Source: Pseudomonas sp. RIT-562
GTDB lineage: Bacteria > Pseudomonadota > Gammaproteobacteria > Pseudomonadales > Pseudomonadaceae
Reading direction: 5' to 3'
DNA: 64,000 bases
NCBI RefSeq assembly: GCF_026241895.1
Contig: NZ_JAPJIV010000010.1
Span: forward strand, 119,868 to 183,867
Every line of letters starts with the position of its first letter. Within the stretch, counting starts at the first letter, position 1. The notes below the pieces were generated by a model. It worked only from the letters and a program-made list of their open reading frames with translations. It was not told where the DNA came from and searched no databases. Made by a program: the position numbers and the translations under genes. Positions 35,655 through 45,065 of this stretch are shown here, in pieces.

Positions 35655-35865
35655 CGCCACCTTTCTCCAAGTCGTCTGCGTCTGCAACGATTTATCAGCA
35701 AAAAAATCCTGAATAACCTTAACGCCTGTTACCCCTAAGGGGTAAGCCGAGTCCGGCATGCTGTGCTTGTCAGATTTGTTGCACAGCTTCCTAACGACAC
35801 CTTCCGTCTATCACATCCGCACCAATGCCGAAGACTCACGGACGCATGGCCATTTGAGTCCACGC
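35655..35865. other. Right flank of the element
   Basis: Chromosomal sequence after attR; includes the palindrome TTACCCCTAAGGGGTAA (35,729-35,745). No gene recognised. Confidence 0.4.
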
Positions 35866-36633
35866 TTAGGCGAATATGGACACTCCCATCCTTGCGATGA
35901 GGAACAGAAGTAAAATCAAAAAAAATATTCGAATAAAACCGCTTCCATAACGCAGGGCTAAGAAGACTCCAGTCAGTGAGCCAGCAATGTTACACAGTCC
36001 AACGATTCCGCCTATAGCCCATAAGACGTTGCCGGCTGGGATGAAAAACATCAGCGCTGCAACAAATGTCCCCAGGTTGACAAGTTTTGCAGAAGCTGAG
36101 GCATTTAAAAAATCGAAGCCGAAATATTTTACAAATATAAAAAGGAGGAGGCTGCCACTTCCCGGTCCGAAAATTCCATCATAAAAGCCGACCAAACCTC
36201 CGAAAAATACTCCGAGCAGTACTTCTTTCTTGCCATATCTCATGTTGGAACTGAATTGGCCCAAATCCTTTTTCATAAAGGTATAGGTTGCCATTGCAAT
36301 CAACACGATAAAAACGACATATTCCATGAGCTTTCTTGGGATAAGGGACACTGATATAGCGCCAAGAAATGCGAAAATAAATCCAGAAATCATCGTTGGA
36401 ACTATAAGCCGCCAAGCGATTTTGATTCTCTGTGCATAGGTGAAAATGGACAAGAGGTTGCCGGATAAAACAGATAGTTTGTTGGTCCCAAATACCGTGG
36501 CAAGACTATGTCCGGGTAAAGCGTGCATAAGTGCTGGCACCTGAACCAGTCCGCCCCCGCCAACTGCCGCGTCAATCAGGCCGCCGCAAAAGGCAAAAAA
36601 ACCTAATGCGATGAATGTCTGTTGGAAGTCCAT
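35866..36633 (-). CDS. TSUP (TauE/SafE) family permease
   Basis: 255 aa, about eight hydrophobic segments; N-terminal FCGGLIDAAVGGGGLVQVPALM and central GGLVGFYDGIFGPGSGSLL are the two repeated TSUP motifs. This family exports sulfite, sulfoacetate or related organic acids across the inner membrane. It diverges from a LysR gene, which probably regulates it. Both are noticeably AT-richer than the core genome. Substrate unknown. Confidence 0.87.
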   Translation of the reverse strand: MDFQQTFIALGFFAFCGGLIDAAVGGGGLVQVPALMHALPGHSLATVFGTNKLSVLSGNLLSIFTYAQRIKIAWRLIVPTMISGFIFAFLGAISVSLIPRKLMEYVVFIVLIAMATYTFMKKDLGQFSSNMRYGKKEVLLGVFFGGLVGFYDGIFGPGSGSLLLFIFVKYFGFDFLNASASAKLVNLGTFVAALMFFIPAGNVLWAIGGIVGLCNIAGSLTGVFLALRYGSGFIRIFFLILLLFLIARMGVSIFA

Positions 36634-36801
36634 TAGGTTTCTCGGGTTGGTGTCGCTAATGACTTGGAAGTATTACAGGCCCTCTTCAGGCCTTACGCCA
36701 ATCGCCAGCTCTGGCCAACCTGCAGTGGGGTCGGTCTCGAGTGGTCGGTAAGCTAATTCACTTGAGACGCGGCGGACAAGTGACTTATAGTGATTAGAAT
36801 A

Positions 36802-36815
36802 TTCACTTGAAGTGA
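36802..36815. promoter_or_regulatory. LysR-type operator candidate
   Basis: TTCACTTGAAGTGA; further CACTTG (36,759-36,764) and CAAGTG (36,777-36,782) words lie in the same TSUP/LysR divergent region, forming an inverted pair. Typical placement for autoregulatory LysR sites. Confidence 0.5.
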
Positions 36816-36826
36816 GCGAAGGATTG

Positions 36827-37696
36827 ATGGAACTGTCACAGCTGAACATGTTCAAGGTGGTCGCTGAGCAAGGCAGTATAATTCGTGCGTCTGAATTACT
36901 GTATTGTGTTCCATCAAACATAACGAACAGGATAAAGCTTTTAGAACAAGAGCTGGGCGTAGCGCTTTTTATCAGGCAGGGCAGGGGGCTGGTTATAAGT
37001 CCTTCCGGGAGGGTGTTTCTCAGCTACGCGAATAAAATCCTGTCGTTGTGTAAAGAGGCACGCGGAGCGCTTGCGCCTGGGGCTGAACCGTCAGGGATAT
37101 TAAACATTGGCGCAATAGAATCTTCTGCTACCGGCAGGTTGCCTAATCTGTTATCGAAATTCCGTCAAAATCACCCTGGTGTGCAAATGCACTTCAGTAC
37201 AGGGAACTGGTCACAGTTGGTGAAAGATGTTCTGGCTTATAAATTGGACGGTGCGGTGATTGCGGTGAAAAATCAGCACCCGGACTTAGAATTCCAAGAG
37301 CTCTATAAAGAGGAGCTTGTATTAATTTCGTCGCCCTTAATCGGGAAAATCAACACTGCGCAGGATTTGCAGGGCAAGCCTATTTTCATGTGGCCTGAAG
37401 GCTGCCCTTACCGAGCATCGCTGGCGAGTTGGCTAGATGTGCATCGAATATCTTCTGCGATTAACGATATTGCAAGCTACGGCACTATCCTCGGGTGTGT
37501 GAGTTCTGGAGCCGGAATTTCTGTTGTACCAAAAGGAGTTTTTGAGCAGTTCAGGAACATCGGAGACATTGAAGGGCGCACCTTTGATGACTTGAAGCCG
37601 ATACAGAATTATTTCGTATGGAACAGCCATGCTGGGCCTCATCGTGCGCGTGACGCATTTGCAGATTTGCTCATGGATGAATTCAAGCAGATTTGA
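36827..37696 (+). CDS. LysR-family transcriptional regulator
   Basis: 289 aa from the ATG at 36,827 (GAAGG upstream; a GTG five codons earlier is possible). N-terminal HTH (LSQLNMFKVVAEQGSIIRASELLYCVPSNITNRIKLLEQELGVALFIRQGRG) and C-terminal periplasmic-binding-like effector domain. Divergent from the TSUP permease; likely controls it in response to the transported organic acid or sulfonate. AT-rich relative to neighbours. Confidence 0.92.
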   Translation: MELSQLNMFKVVAEQGSIIRASELLYCVPSNITNRIKLLEQELGVALFIRQGRGLVISPSGRVFLSYANKILSLCKEARGALAPGAEPSGILNIGAIESSATGRLPNLLSKFRQNHPGVQMHFSTGNWSQLVKDVLAYKLDGAVIAVKNQHPDLEFQELYKEELVLISSPLIGKINTAQDLQGKPIFMWPEGCPYRASLASWLDVHRISSAINDIASYGTILGCVSSGAGISVVPKGVFEQFRNIGDIEGRTFDDLKPIQNYFVWNSHAGPHRARDAFADLLMDEFKQI

Positions 37697-37707
37697 AACA
37701 TCGCACC

Positions 37708-38445
37708 CTACGGCTGACCAATATATAGCCGAATAATGTCATCAACCTCCCCAGACATTTTCATCCGCAACAACGTGCGCAAAATACGTTGCACCGGCAC
37801 CTTCGGATCATTACGCACATAACACCCCACCCGCTGTTCCTGCAGCACCGCAACACTCTGCAATTGTTGCTCGGGCAGCAGGCGCTGGTTGAACCAGTCC
37901 ATCGTCCACCGATTGCTCACCGCGTAGCGATAGCGCCCCGCCAGCAGTTTTTCCAGCACCTGTTCCTGATTGCGCGCGTCCTCGCGTTGCAGGTGGTCGG
38001 AGTCGAACAGTGGTTGCAAGGTCGGATAGATATATCCGCGTACTGTGCCGATCGACTGGCGCGGCAGGTTCGGCGGTTCCACTGCCGTGATCGGGTCGGG
38101 CCGGCTCAGCAGCACATCGGGCTGAGCCCACAGCGGAATGCTCCAGATGTAGTCGCCGGATTGGTTCGGCAGCCACGACTGCGCGGCATAACAGCGCACA
38201 TCGACCTCGCCATGTTCCATCGCGCTCTGCACCCGCGCCCGGGGCATTACGTGAAACTCCGCCGGCACGCCGACCTGGGTCGCCAGGCTTAACATCACGT
38301 CATACAAAATACCCTGGGTCGGGCGACCGCGTTCCAGCTGCACCATCGGCATGGTCCAGCTGTCGGGCACCACGAAGCGCAACGGCGCGTCTGCAGCCGC
38401 GCCGCTCAAGCTCACGAACAACAATGCCCCCACGACCCACCGCAT
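37708..38445 (-). CDS. Periplasmic solute-binding protein (SBP family 3-like)
   Basis: 245 aa. The ATG at 38,445 (GGAG, 5 nt) opens a signal peptide MRWVVGALLFVSLSGAAADA, cleaved after AAA or ADA. Mature part resembles polar amino-acid-type binding proteins without transporter genes (GILYDVMLSLATQVGVPAEFHVMPRARVQSAMEHGEVDVRCY). It overlaps no other gene; dnaX diverges 142 bp away. Ligand unknown; may serve sensing rather than uptake. Confidence 0.82.
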   Translation of the reverse strand: MRWVVGALLFVSLSGAAADAPLRFVVPDSWTMPMVQLERGRPTQGILYDVMLSLATQVGVPAEFHVMPRARVQSAMEHGEVDVRCYAAQSWLPNQSGDYIWSIPLWAQPDVLLSRPDPITAVEPPNLPRQSIGTVRGYIYPTLQPLFDSDHLQREDARNQEQVLEKLLAGRYRYAVSNRWTMDWFNQRLLPEQQLQSVAVLQEQRVGCYVRNDPKVPVQRILRTLLRMKMSGEVDDIIRLYIGQP

Positions 38446-38587
38446 AAAAGCTCCGGTACGTCTGAAACCTGAGCCGATCACAGCCCCCTCTATGCATCTT
38501 AGCCAGATTAGACGAGGCATCGGATGCAATTTTGGCCTTGCTCCGCTAGCATTAGCCGCTTGTGTTCCTTCGTGGCGACGGTTTTCG

Positions 38588-40663
38588 ATGAGTTATCAGG
38601 TTCTTGCACGTAAATGGCGTCCGCGCTCGTTCCGCGAAATGGTCGGCCAGACCCATGTGCTCAAGGCTCTGATCAATGCCTTGGACAGCCAGCGGCTGCA
38701 CCACGCCTACCTGTTTACCGGTACTCGCGGGGTCGGCAAGACCACCATCGCGCGGATCATTGCCAAGTGCCTGAACTGTGAAACGGGCATTACCTCCACG
38801 CCCTGTGGCGAGTGTTCGGTGTGCCGCGAGATCGATGAAGGGCGCTTCGTCGACCTGATCGAGATCGACGCCGCGAGCCGCACCAAAGTCGAGGACACCC
38901 GTGAGCTGCTCGACAACGTGCAGTACGCCCCGAGCCGTGGGCGCTTCAAGGTCTACCTGATCGACGAAGTGCACATGCTCTCCAGCCATTCCTTCAATGC
39001 GCTGCTCAAAACCCTCGAAGAACCGCCGCCCTACGTCAAGTTCATCCTGGCCACCACCGACCCGCAGAAACTTCCTGCAACCATTCTCTCGCGGTGCCTG
39101 CAGTTCTCTCTGAAGAACATGACACCGGAGCGTGTGGTCGAGCATTTGACGCACGTGTTGGGTGTCGAGAACGTGCCGTTCGAAGACGATGCCTTGTGGT
39201 TGCTGGGCCGCGCCGCCGACGGTTCGATGCGCGATGCCATGAGCCTCACCGACCAGGCTATTGCCTTCGGTGAAGGCAAGGTCATGGCCGCCGACGTGCG
39301 GGCGATGCTCGGCACGCTTGATCATGGCCAGGTCTACGACGTGCTGCATGCCTTGATCGAGGGCGATGCCAAGGCGTTGCTCGAAGGTGTTCGTCACCTG
39401 GCGGAGCAGGGCCCGGATTGGAATGGTGTGCTCTCGGAAATTCTCAACGTATTGCACCGCGTTGCCATCGCCCAGGCCTTGCCTGAAGGCGTCGACAATG
39501 GTCATGGCGACCGGGATCGGGTACTGGCACTGGCCCAGGCCCTGCCGGCCGAAGACGTGCAGTTTTATTACCAGATGGGCCTGATCGGCCGTCGTGACCT
39601 GCCGCTGGCACCGGACCCGCGAGGCGGTTTCGAAATGGTCCTGTTGCGCATGCTCGCGTTCAGGCCGGCCGATACGGCGGACGCCCCGAGGCAGCCGCTA
39701 AAGCCAGTGGGGATCAGCCAGGCCACAGTTGATTCCGCAAATTCAGTGGCTGCCGCGCCGGTTGTTGCGCCGGTAGTCGCTACGGCAGTTGCACCCGTGG
39801 TTGCGGCACCCGTTGTCGCGCCTGCACCTGAGCCAGTTGCGCCGGTTGTGGTGCCCGAGCCGGTCGTCGAGGCGGTCGCTATCGAGGAAGTGGTCGACCT
39901 GCCATGGAACGACCCGGTCGAACCCGAGCCCGAGCCCGATGCCGTACTGCAGCCTGCCGTCGAACCGATGCTGGAAACCGCCGGCGAGCAGCCCGAATTA
40001 TCGCCAATGCCGCTGCCCACGCCTGACAGCGTGGTGCCGGATGCGCCGGAGTGGGCCGCTGCGCCGATTCCAGAGCCGTCCGTGGCAGAAGTCGATGCCG
40101 CCACCCCGGGCACCGACCTCGACGACGAGCCGCCACTGGACGAGGATTACATCGAGCCGGACATCGACTCGGCCTACAGCTACCTCGATGAGCTGGCCAG
40201 CGAACACGCGGCCGAGCCTGCGCCGGAACCCGAGCCCGAGCCGGCTGCCATGCCTGCTACGGGCCTGGCCTTGCAATGGCTGGAGCTGTTCCCGAAACTG
40301 CCGATTTCCGGCATGACCGGGAGCATCGCCGCCAACTGCACGCTGATTTCCGTTGAAGGCGACCACTGGTTGATGCACCTGGACCCGGCTCACAGCGCCT
40401 TGTTCAACGCCACCCAGCAGCGCCGCCTCAACGACGCGTTGAACCAGTACCACGGTCGCACGTTGACCCTGAGCATGGAGCTGATCAAGCCCGAGCAGGA
40501 GACCCCGGCCCAGGCCGCGTCCCGGCGCCGGGTCAATCGTCAGCGCGAGGCGGAGGAGTCGATCCACGGTGATCCGTTCATCCAGCAAATGATGCAGCAG
40601 TTCGGTGCAGTGATCCGTAACGATACTATTGAACCTGTCGAAGCCCTGGCCAGTCAGGGCTAA
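38588..40663 (+). CDS. dnaX: DNA polymerase III subunit gamma/tau
   Basis: 691 aa from the ATG at 38,588 (MSYQVLARKWRP is the standard N-terminus). AAA+ clamp loader: Walker A GTRGVGKTT (about residues 44-52), zinc-binding Cys cluster CLNCETGITSTPCGECSVC, Walker B LIDEVHML, sensor 1 ATTDPQKLP. A Pro/Ala/Val/Glu-rich linker (about 375-560) precedes the C-terminal tau domain binding alpha and DnaB. I see no obvious A-rich frameshift heptamer. Followed by ybaB and, further on, recR, the usual order. Confidence 0.96.
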   Translation: MSYQVLARKWRPRSFREMVGQTHVLKALINALDSQRLHHAYLFTGTRGVGKTTIARIIAKCLNCETGITSTPCGECSVCREIDEGRFVDLIEIDAASRTKVEDTRELLDNVQYAPSRGRFKVYLIDEVHMLSSHSFNALLKTLEEPPPYVKFILATTDPQKLPATILSRCLQFSLKNMTPERVVEHLTHVLGVENVPFEDDALWLLGRAADGSMRDAMSLTDQAIAFGEGKVMAADVRAMLGTLDHGQVYDVLHALIEGDAKALLEGVRHLAEQGPDWNGVLSEILNVLHRVAIAQALPEGVDNGHGDRDRVLALAQALPAEDVQFYYQMGLIGRRDLPLAPDPRGGFEMVLLRMLAFRPADTADAPRQPLKPVGISQATVDSANSVAAAPVVAPVVATAVAPVVAAPVVAPAPEPVAPVVVPEPVVEAVAIEEVVDLPWNDPVEPEPEPDAVLQPAVEPMLETAGEQPELSPMPLPTPDSVVPDAPEWAAAPIPEPSVAEVDAATPGTDLDDEPPLDEDYIEPDIDSAYSYLDELASEHAAEPAPEPEPEPAAMPATGLALQWLELFPKLPISGMTGSIAANCTLISVEGDHWLMHLDPAHSALFNATQQRRLNDALNQYHGRTLTLSMELIKPEQETPAQAASRRRVNRQREAEESIHGDPFIQQMMQQFGAVIRNDTIEPVEALASQG

Positions 40664-40729
40664 TAACTGAAGGCGTGCGGCCACAAGTGCCGGGCGCCGT
40701 TTTAATCCAAGTACTTTGAGGTGATTCCC

Positions 40730-41068
40730 ATGATGAAAGGTGGCATGGCCGGCCTGATGAAGCAGGCACAGCAGATGCAGGAAAAAATGGCCAAGATGCA
40801 GGAAGAACTGGCCAACGCCGAAGTCACCGGTAAAGCCGGCGGCGATATGGTCACCGTGGTAATGACCGGTCGTCACGACGTCAAGCGCGTGAGCATCGAC
40901 CCAAGCATGGTTGAAGGCCTGAGCGAAGACGATCGCGAGATGCTCGAAGCGGTATTCGCCGCCGCGGTCAACGACGCCGTGCGCAAGATCGAAGCCAACA
41001 GCCAGGACAAGATGTCCGGCATGACCGCTGGCATGCAACTGCCGCCGGGTATGAAACTGCCATTCTGA
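40730..41068 (+). CDS. YbaB/EbfC nucleoid-associated protein
   Basis: 112 aa; [32 protein letters not shown] followed by the conserved core [29 protein letters not shown]. Small DNA-binding dimer conserved between dnaX and recR. Good GAGGTG site before the ATG at 40,730; a second ATG is adjacent. A strong terminator follows, so recR here has its own transcription unit, split off by the oxidoreductase gene. Confidence 0.95.
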   Translation: MMKGGMAGLMKQAQQMQEKMAKMQEELANAEVTGKAGGDMVTVVMTGRHDVKRVSIDPSMVEGLSEDDREMLEAVFAAAVNDAVRKIEANSQDKMSGMTAGMQLPPGMKLPF

Positions 41069-41095
41069 TTCGCCAAAGCGTGTTGGATGAGCTAC

Positions 41096-41128
41096 AAAAA
41101 ATGCCAGGCATCGCGCCTGGCATTTTTG
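41096..41128 (+). terminator. ybaB terminator
   Basis: AAAAATGCCAGGC/GCCTGGCATTTTT stem-loop with T5. Confidence 0.93.
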
Positions 41129-41140
41129 TTTCTGCCTAAG

Positions 41141-41171
41141 GCCTGTGGGAGCAAGGCTTGCCCGCGATGCA
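41141..41171. repeat. Single REP element
   Basis: One GGGAGCAAGGCTTGCCCGCGATGC unit, same class as 43.0 and 61.2 kb; not paired here. Confidence 0.6.
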
Positions 41172-41264
41172 GACGACTCGGTCCCAAACAGAAACATCGA
41201 ACGCCCCACCGCCAAAAAGGTCTGCTCCCTATACCCCCCATTTAACGATCAAGGAGAAGCTCAA

Positions 41265-42299
41265 ATGCCAGATGCATTGACCCTCAACCAACGTATCGTC
41301 CTGGCCTCGCGCCCTGTAGGCGCGCCGACCCCGGAGAATTTTCGTCTGGAGCGGGAGGCATTGCCTGATCTCGCCGACGGTCAGATCCTGCTGCAGACCC
41401 TCTACCTGTCGTTGGACCCCTACATGCGCGGGCGCATGAGTGACGCTCCTTCCTACGCCGCTCCGGTAGAAATCGACGAGGTCATGACCGGTGGCGCTGT
41501 CAGTCGAGTCGAGCGTTCGCGTAATCCAAAATTCCAGGAAGGCGACCTGGTGGTTGGCGCTACAGGCTGGCAGAGCCACAGCATCAGCGACGGCCGCAAC
41601 GTCATCCCGGTGCCCTCCGGTCTGGCAAGCCCGTCGATGGCCCTGGGGGTGCTCGGTATGCCGGGCATGACCGCGTACATGGGCTTGATGGACATCGGCC
41701 AGCCGCAGTCCGGCGAAACTCTGGTGGTCGCCGCAGCTTCTGGCGCGGTAGGCTCGGTGGTCGGCCAAGTGGCCAAGATCAAGGGGCTGCGGGTGGTTGG
41801 TGTGGCGGGCGGCGCAGACAAGTGCCGCTATGTAGTCGAGGAATTGGGGTTTGACGCCTGCATCGACCACAAGAGCCCGAGCTTCGCCGAGGACCTGGCC
41901 CTGGCTTGCCCCAAAGGCGTGGACATCTATTATGAAAACGTCGGCGGCAAAGTCTTCGATGCAGTGCTGCCGCTGCTCAACGCTAAGGCACGCATCCCCC
42001 TGTGCGGCCTGATCGCCGGCTACAACGCCCATGAAGCGCCAACCGGTCCGGACCGCCTGCCGCAACTGCAGCGCACCCTACTGACCAAGCGTGTGCGTAT
42101 CCAGGGCTTTATCGTGTTCGATGACTACGGTGATCGCCAGCCGGAATTTATCAGCGCCATGGCGCCGTGGGTGCGCGATGGCAAGGTGAAGTTTCGCGAA
42201 GACGTGGTCGATGGCCTGGAGAATGCCCCCGAGGCGTTCATCGGTCTGCTGGAAGGGCGCAACTTCGGCAAACTGGTGGTGCGGGTCGCTCAGGACTGA
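41265..42299 (+). CDS. NADP-dependent MDR-family oxidoreductase
   Basis: 344 aa from the ATG at 41,265 (AAGGAG 9 nt upstream). Zinc-free medium-chain reductase of the leukotriene-B4-dehydrogenase/CurA type: N-terminal SRPVGAPTPENFRLEREALP and LDPYMRGRMSD, cofactor loop AASGAVGSVVGQ, then NVGGKVFDAVLPLL. Probably reduces alpha,beta-unsaturated carbonyls with NADPH. Inserted between ybaB and recR. Confidence 0.92.
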   Translation: MPDALTLNQRIVLASRPVGAPTPENFRLEREALPDLADGQILLQTLYLSLDPYMRGRMSDAPSYAAPVEIDEVMTGGAVSRVERSRNPKFQEGDLVVGATGWQSHSISDGRNVIPVPSGLASPSMALGVLGMPGMTAYMGLMDIGQPQSGETLVVAAASGAVGSVVGQVAKIKGLRVVGVAGGADKCRYVVEELGFDACIDHKSPSFAEDLALACPKGVDIYYENVGGKVFDAVLPLLNAKARIPLCGLIAGYNAHEAPTGPDRLPQLQRTLLTKRVRIQGFIVFDDYGDRQPEFISAMAPWVRDGKVKFREDVVDGLENAPEAFIGLLEGRNFGKLVVRVAQD

Positions 42300-42364
42300 G
42301 CAATTGACGCTAAAGAGAGGCGCGGGTATAAACCGCGTCTCGTTGATTTGTCGGACGTTTCCCC

Positions 42365-42967
42365 ATGAGCTTCAGCCCTTTGATTCGCCAACTGATCGAT
42401 GCCCTGCGAACCCTGCCGGGTGTTGGCCAGAAAACCGCCCAGCGCATGGCGTTGCAGTTGCTCGAACGTGATCGCAGCGGCGGTTCGCGCCTGGCATCGG
42501 CGCTGAGCCAAGCCATGGAAGGCGTCGGTCACTGCCGGTTGTGCCGCACGCTGACCGAAGACGACCTGTGCCCACAATGCGCCGACACCCGCCGCGATGA
42601 CACCTTGCTGTGCGTGGTGGAGGGGCCGATGGATGTCTACGCGGTGGAGCAGACCGGGTTCCGCGGGCGCTACTTCGTACTCAAGGGCCACCTGTCGCCC
42701 CTGGACGGCCTTGGCCCCGAGGCCATCGGCATCCCGCAACTGCTGGCGCGGATCGAAGAGGCCGGCACCTTTACCGAAGTGATCCTGGCCACCAACCCGA
42801 CGGTGGAAGGCGAGGCGACGGCGCATTACATTGCCCAGCTCCTGAACAACAAAGGCCTGATCGCCTCGCGCATTGCCCATGGCGTGCCGCTGGGTGGCGA
42901 GCTGGAGTTGGTGGATGGCGGGACGCTGGCGCATTCGTTCGCGGGACGTAAGCCGATCGCTTTGTAA
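42365..42967 (+). CDS. recR: Recombination protein RecR
   Basis: 200 aa. N-terminal HhH ([20 protein letters not shown]), Cys4 zinc finger ([16 protein letters not shown], residues about 57-72), Toprim domain ([18 protein letters not shown]...[16 protein letters not shown]) and the Walker B-like C-terminus. Acts with RecF and RecO to load RecA at gaps. Complete and of normal length. Confidence 0.97.
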   Translation: MSFSPLIRQLIDALRTLPGVGQKTAQRMALQLLERDRSGGSRLASALSQAMEGVGHCRLCRTLTEDDLCPQCADTRRDDTLLCVVEGPMDVYAVEQTGFRGRYFVLKGHLSPLDGLGPEAIGIPQLLARIEEAGTFTEVILATNPTVEGEATAHYIAQLLNNKGLIASRIAHGVPLGGELELVDGGTLAHSFAGRKPIAL

Positions 42968-42990
42968 TTTGCATCGATCCTGCAGAGCCG

Positions 42991-43052
42991 ATCGCGAGCA
43001 AGCTTTGCTCCCACAGGTCTAGACTCCTGTGGGAGCAAGGCTTGCCCGCGAT
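42991..43052. repeat. REP pair
   Basis: Imperfect 27-bp arms (42,991-43,017 and 43,026-43,052), GGGAGCAAGCTTGCTCGCGAT class, short 8-nt loop. Confidence 0.8.
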
Positions 43053-43145
43053 GCAGGCACCTCGGTCTACCCGATCCAGCACATTTCTGTTGAAAACCAA
43101 GCAAGCGCTCGGTTAACTTCGCTGAACCTTCAGTGGAGTTCGCCG

Positions 43146-44294
43146 ATGCCTGCCTTTCAGGAATACTTCGATCCCAGCCACCAATTGGTCCGAGACAGCG
43201 TCAGGCGTTTCGTCGAACGCGAGATCCTTCCGGACATCGACCTGTGGGAAGAAGCCGAGAGCTTCCCCCGCGAGCTCTATCGGAAGGCGGGCCAGGCCGG
43301 CATCCTCGGCATCGGTTACCCCGAGGCGTTCGGTGGTTCTCACGAAGGTGATCTGTTCGCCAAAGTCGCCGCCAGCGAAGAGCTGATGCGCTGCGGCTCC
43401 GGTGGCCTGGTCGCCGGTCTCGGCTCCCTGGACATCGGCCTGCCGCCGATTCTCAAATGGGCCACACCCGAAGTACGCGAGCGCGTCGTACCCCAGGTCC
43501 TCAGCGGGGAAAAAATCAGCGCCCTAGCCATCACCGAACCGAGCGGCGGTTCCGATGTGGCCAACCTGCAAACCCGCGCCATACGCGAGGGCGATGTTTA
43601 TCGGGTCAACGGCAGCAAAACCTTCATCACCAGCGGCGTTCGGGCAGACTTCTACACTGTCGCAGTGCGCACCGGTGAGCCCGGCTTCGGTGGCATCAGC
43701 CTGTTGCTGATCGAGAAGGGCACTCCCGGTTTCACTGTCGGCCGCCAATTGAAGAAAATGGGCTGGTGGGCGTCAGACACCGCCGAATTGTTCTTCGACG
43801 ATTGCCGTGTACCCGTAGGAAATCTGATCGGCGCCGAGAACATGGGCTTCGCCTGCATCATGGGTAATTTCCAGAGCGAGCGCCTGGCGCTGGCGCTGAT
43901 GGCCAACATGACCGCCCAGCTGGCATTGGAAGAAGCCTTGAAGTGGGCACGTCAGCGTGAGGCATTCGGCAAGCCCATCGGCAAGTTCCAGGTACTCAAG
44001 CACCGTCTGGCCGAGATGGCCACTGCGCTGGAAGTGTCTAGGGAATTCACCTACCGCCAAGCGGCGAAAATGGCGGCGGGGCAGAGCGTGATCAAGGAGA
44101 TTTCCATGGCGAAGAATTTCGCCACTGACACGGCGGATCGCATTACCAGCGATGCGGTGCAGATTCTCGGTGGGCTGGGGTATATGCGTGAGAGCCTGGT
44201 GGAGCGGTTGTACCGGGATAACCGAATCCTCTCGATCGGCGGGGGGACTCGGGAGGTGATGAATGAGATTATCAGCAAGCAGATGGGGCTTTGA
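43146..44294 (+). CDS. Acyl-CoA dehydrogenase family protein
   Basis: 382 aa from the ATG at 43,146; a longer frame runs back into the REP and is rejected. N-terminal helical domain, FAD/substrate loop ALAITEPSGGSDVANLQTRA, middle beta domain, C-terminal helical domain with QILGGLGYMRESLVERLYRDNRI. Where short-chain enzymes have YEGT with the catalytic Glu, this reads IGGGTREVM, so the catalytic base must lie elsewhere, as in isovaleryl- or long-chain-type members, or the substrate is unusual. Soluble flavoprotein; substrate unknown. Confidence 0.92.
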   Translation: MPAFQEYFDPSHQLVRDSVRRFVEREILPDIDLWEEAESFPRELYRKAGQAGILGIGYPEAFGGSHEGDLFAKVAASEELMRCGSGGLVAGLGSLDIGLPPILKWATPEVRERVVPQVLSGEKISALAITEPSGGSDVANLQTRAIREGDVYRVNGSKTFITSGVRADFYTVAVRTGEPGFGGISLLLIEKGTPGFTVGRQLKKMGWWASDTAELFFDDCRVPVGNLIGAENMGFACIMGNFQSERLALALMANMTAQLALEEALKWARQREAFGKPIGKFQVLKHRLAEMATALEVSREFTYRQAAKMAAGQSVIKEISMAKNFATDTADRITSDAVQILGGLGYMRESLVERLYRDNRILSIGGGTREVMNEIISKQMGL

Positions 44295-44315
44295 GATTTT
44301 GGGTGTAAGGGCTGA

Positions 44316-44415
44316 CGCCATCGCGAGCAGGCTCACTCCTACAGTAACTCGGCGTCGGACATAAAACGCCTGTCCACTATAGAACCCTGTAGGAGTGAGC
44401 CTGCTCGCGATGGCG
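44316..44415. repeat. REP pair
   Basis: Perfect 29-bp arms (44,316-44,344 and 44,387-44,415) around a 42-nt loop, GAGTGAGCCTGCTCGCGA class; separates convergent acyl-CoA dehydrogenase and apt genes. Confidence 0.92.
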
Positions 44416-44432
44416 TCGGAACAGGCAATAAA

Positions 44433-44981
44433 TTACTTATCGGTAAGGGCAAACTGCGTAAGGCAGAAAGTCGGTATGCCCATATCTTCCAACTTCTGCG
44501 ACCCACCCAGCTCCGGCAAATCAATAATCGCCGCCGCCTCATGCACCCGCGCGGCCATGCGCCGGATCAGGTTCGCCGCCGCAATCAAGGTCCCGCCAGT
44601 CGCAATCAAATCATCAAACATCACCACCGAGTCACCCTCACACAGGCTGTCGGCGTGCACTTCGAGGAACGCTTCGCCGTACTCGGTCGCATAACCCTCG
44701 GCCAGCACATCCGCCGGCAATTTGCCCTGCTTGCGGAACAGCACCAACGGCTTGTTCAATTGATAGGCCAACACCGAACCAATCAGGAAGCCACGAGCGT
44801 CCATCGCACCAATGTGCGTGAAGTCGGCCTCGACATAACGGTGGGCAAAGCTGTCCATCACCAGGCGCAGGGCCGTCGGCGACTGGAACAGAGGCGTGAT
44901 GTCGCGAAAGATCACGCCCGGCTTTGGAAAGTCGATCACGGGGCGGATCAGGGATTTGATGTCGAAGGAGTCGAAGACCAT
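44433..44981 (-). CDS. apt: Adenine phosphoribosyltransferase
   Basis: 182 aa. PRPP-binding loop [14 protein letters not shown] (about residues 118-131); FRDITPLF and [10 protein letters not shown] motifs of Apt; converts adenine and PRPP to AMP. The start at 44,981 ([15 protein letters not shown]) gives the usual length; an upstream in-frame start would add 11 residues. Leftward, next to anr. Confidence 0.96.
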   Translation of the reverse strand: MVFDSFDIKSLIRPVIDFPKPGVIFRDITPLFQSPTALRLVMDSFAHRYVEADFTHIGAMDARGFLIGSVLAYQLNKPLVLFRKQGKLPADVLAEGYATEYGEAFLEVHADSLCEGDSVVMFDDLIATGGTLIAAANLIRRMAARVHEAAAIIDLPELGGSQKLEDMGIPTFCLTQFALTDK

Positions 44982-45065
44982 CGTCGAGGTGTCCTGGCAG
45001 GCTGCAAACGTCACAGTATAACGGCGGCTGAACCGTTTCGCTCAACCGCCGTCGCCTGTCAGCGA

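Noticed and set aside
35412..35759. Minus-strand frame reading through attR
   Set aside because: Overlaps the displaced ffs end and the integrase start; no protein features.
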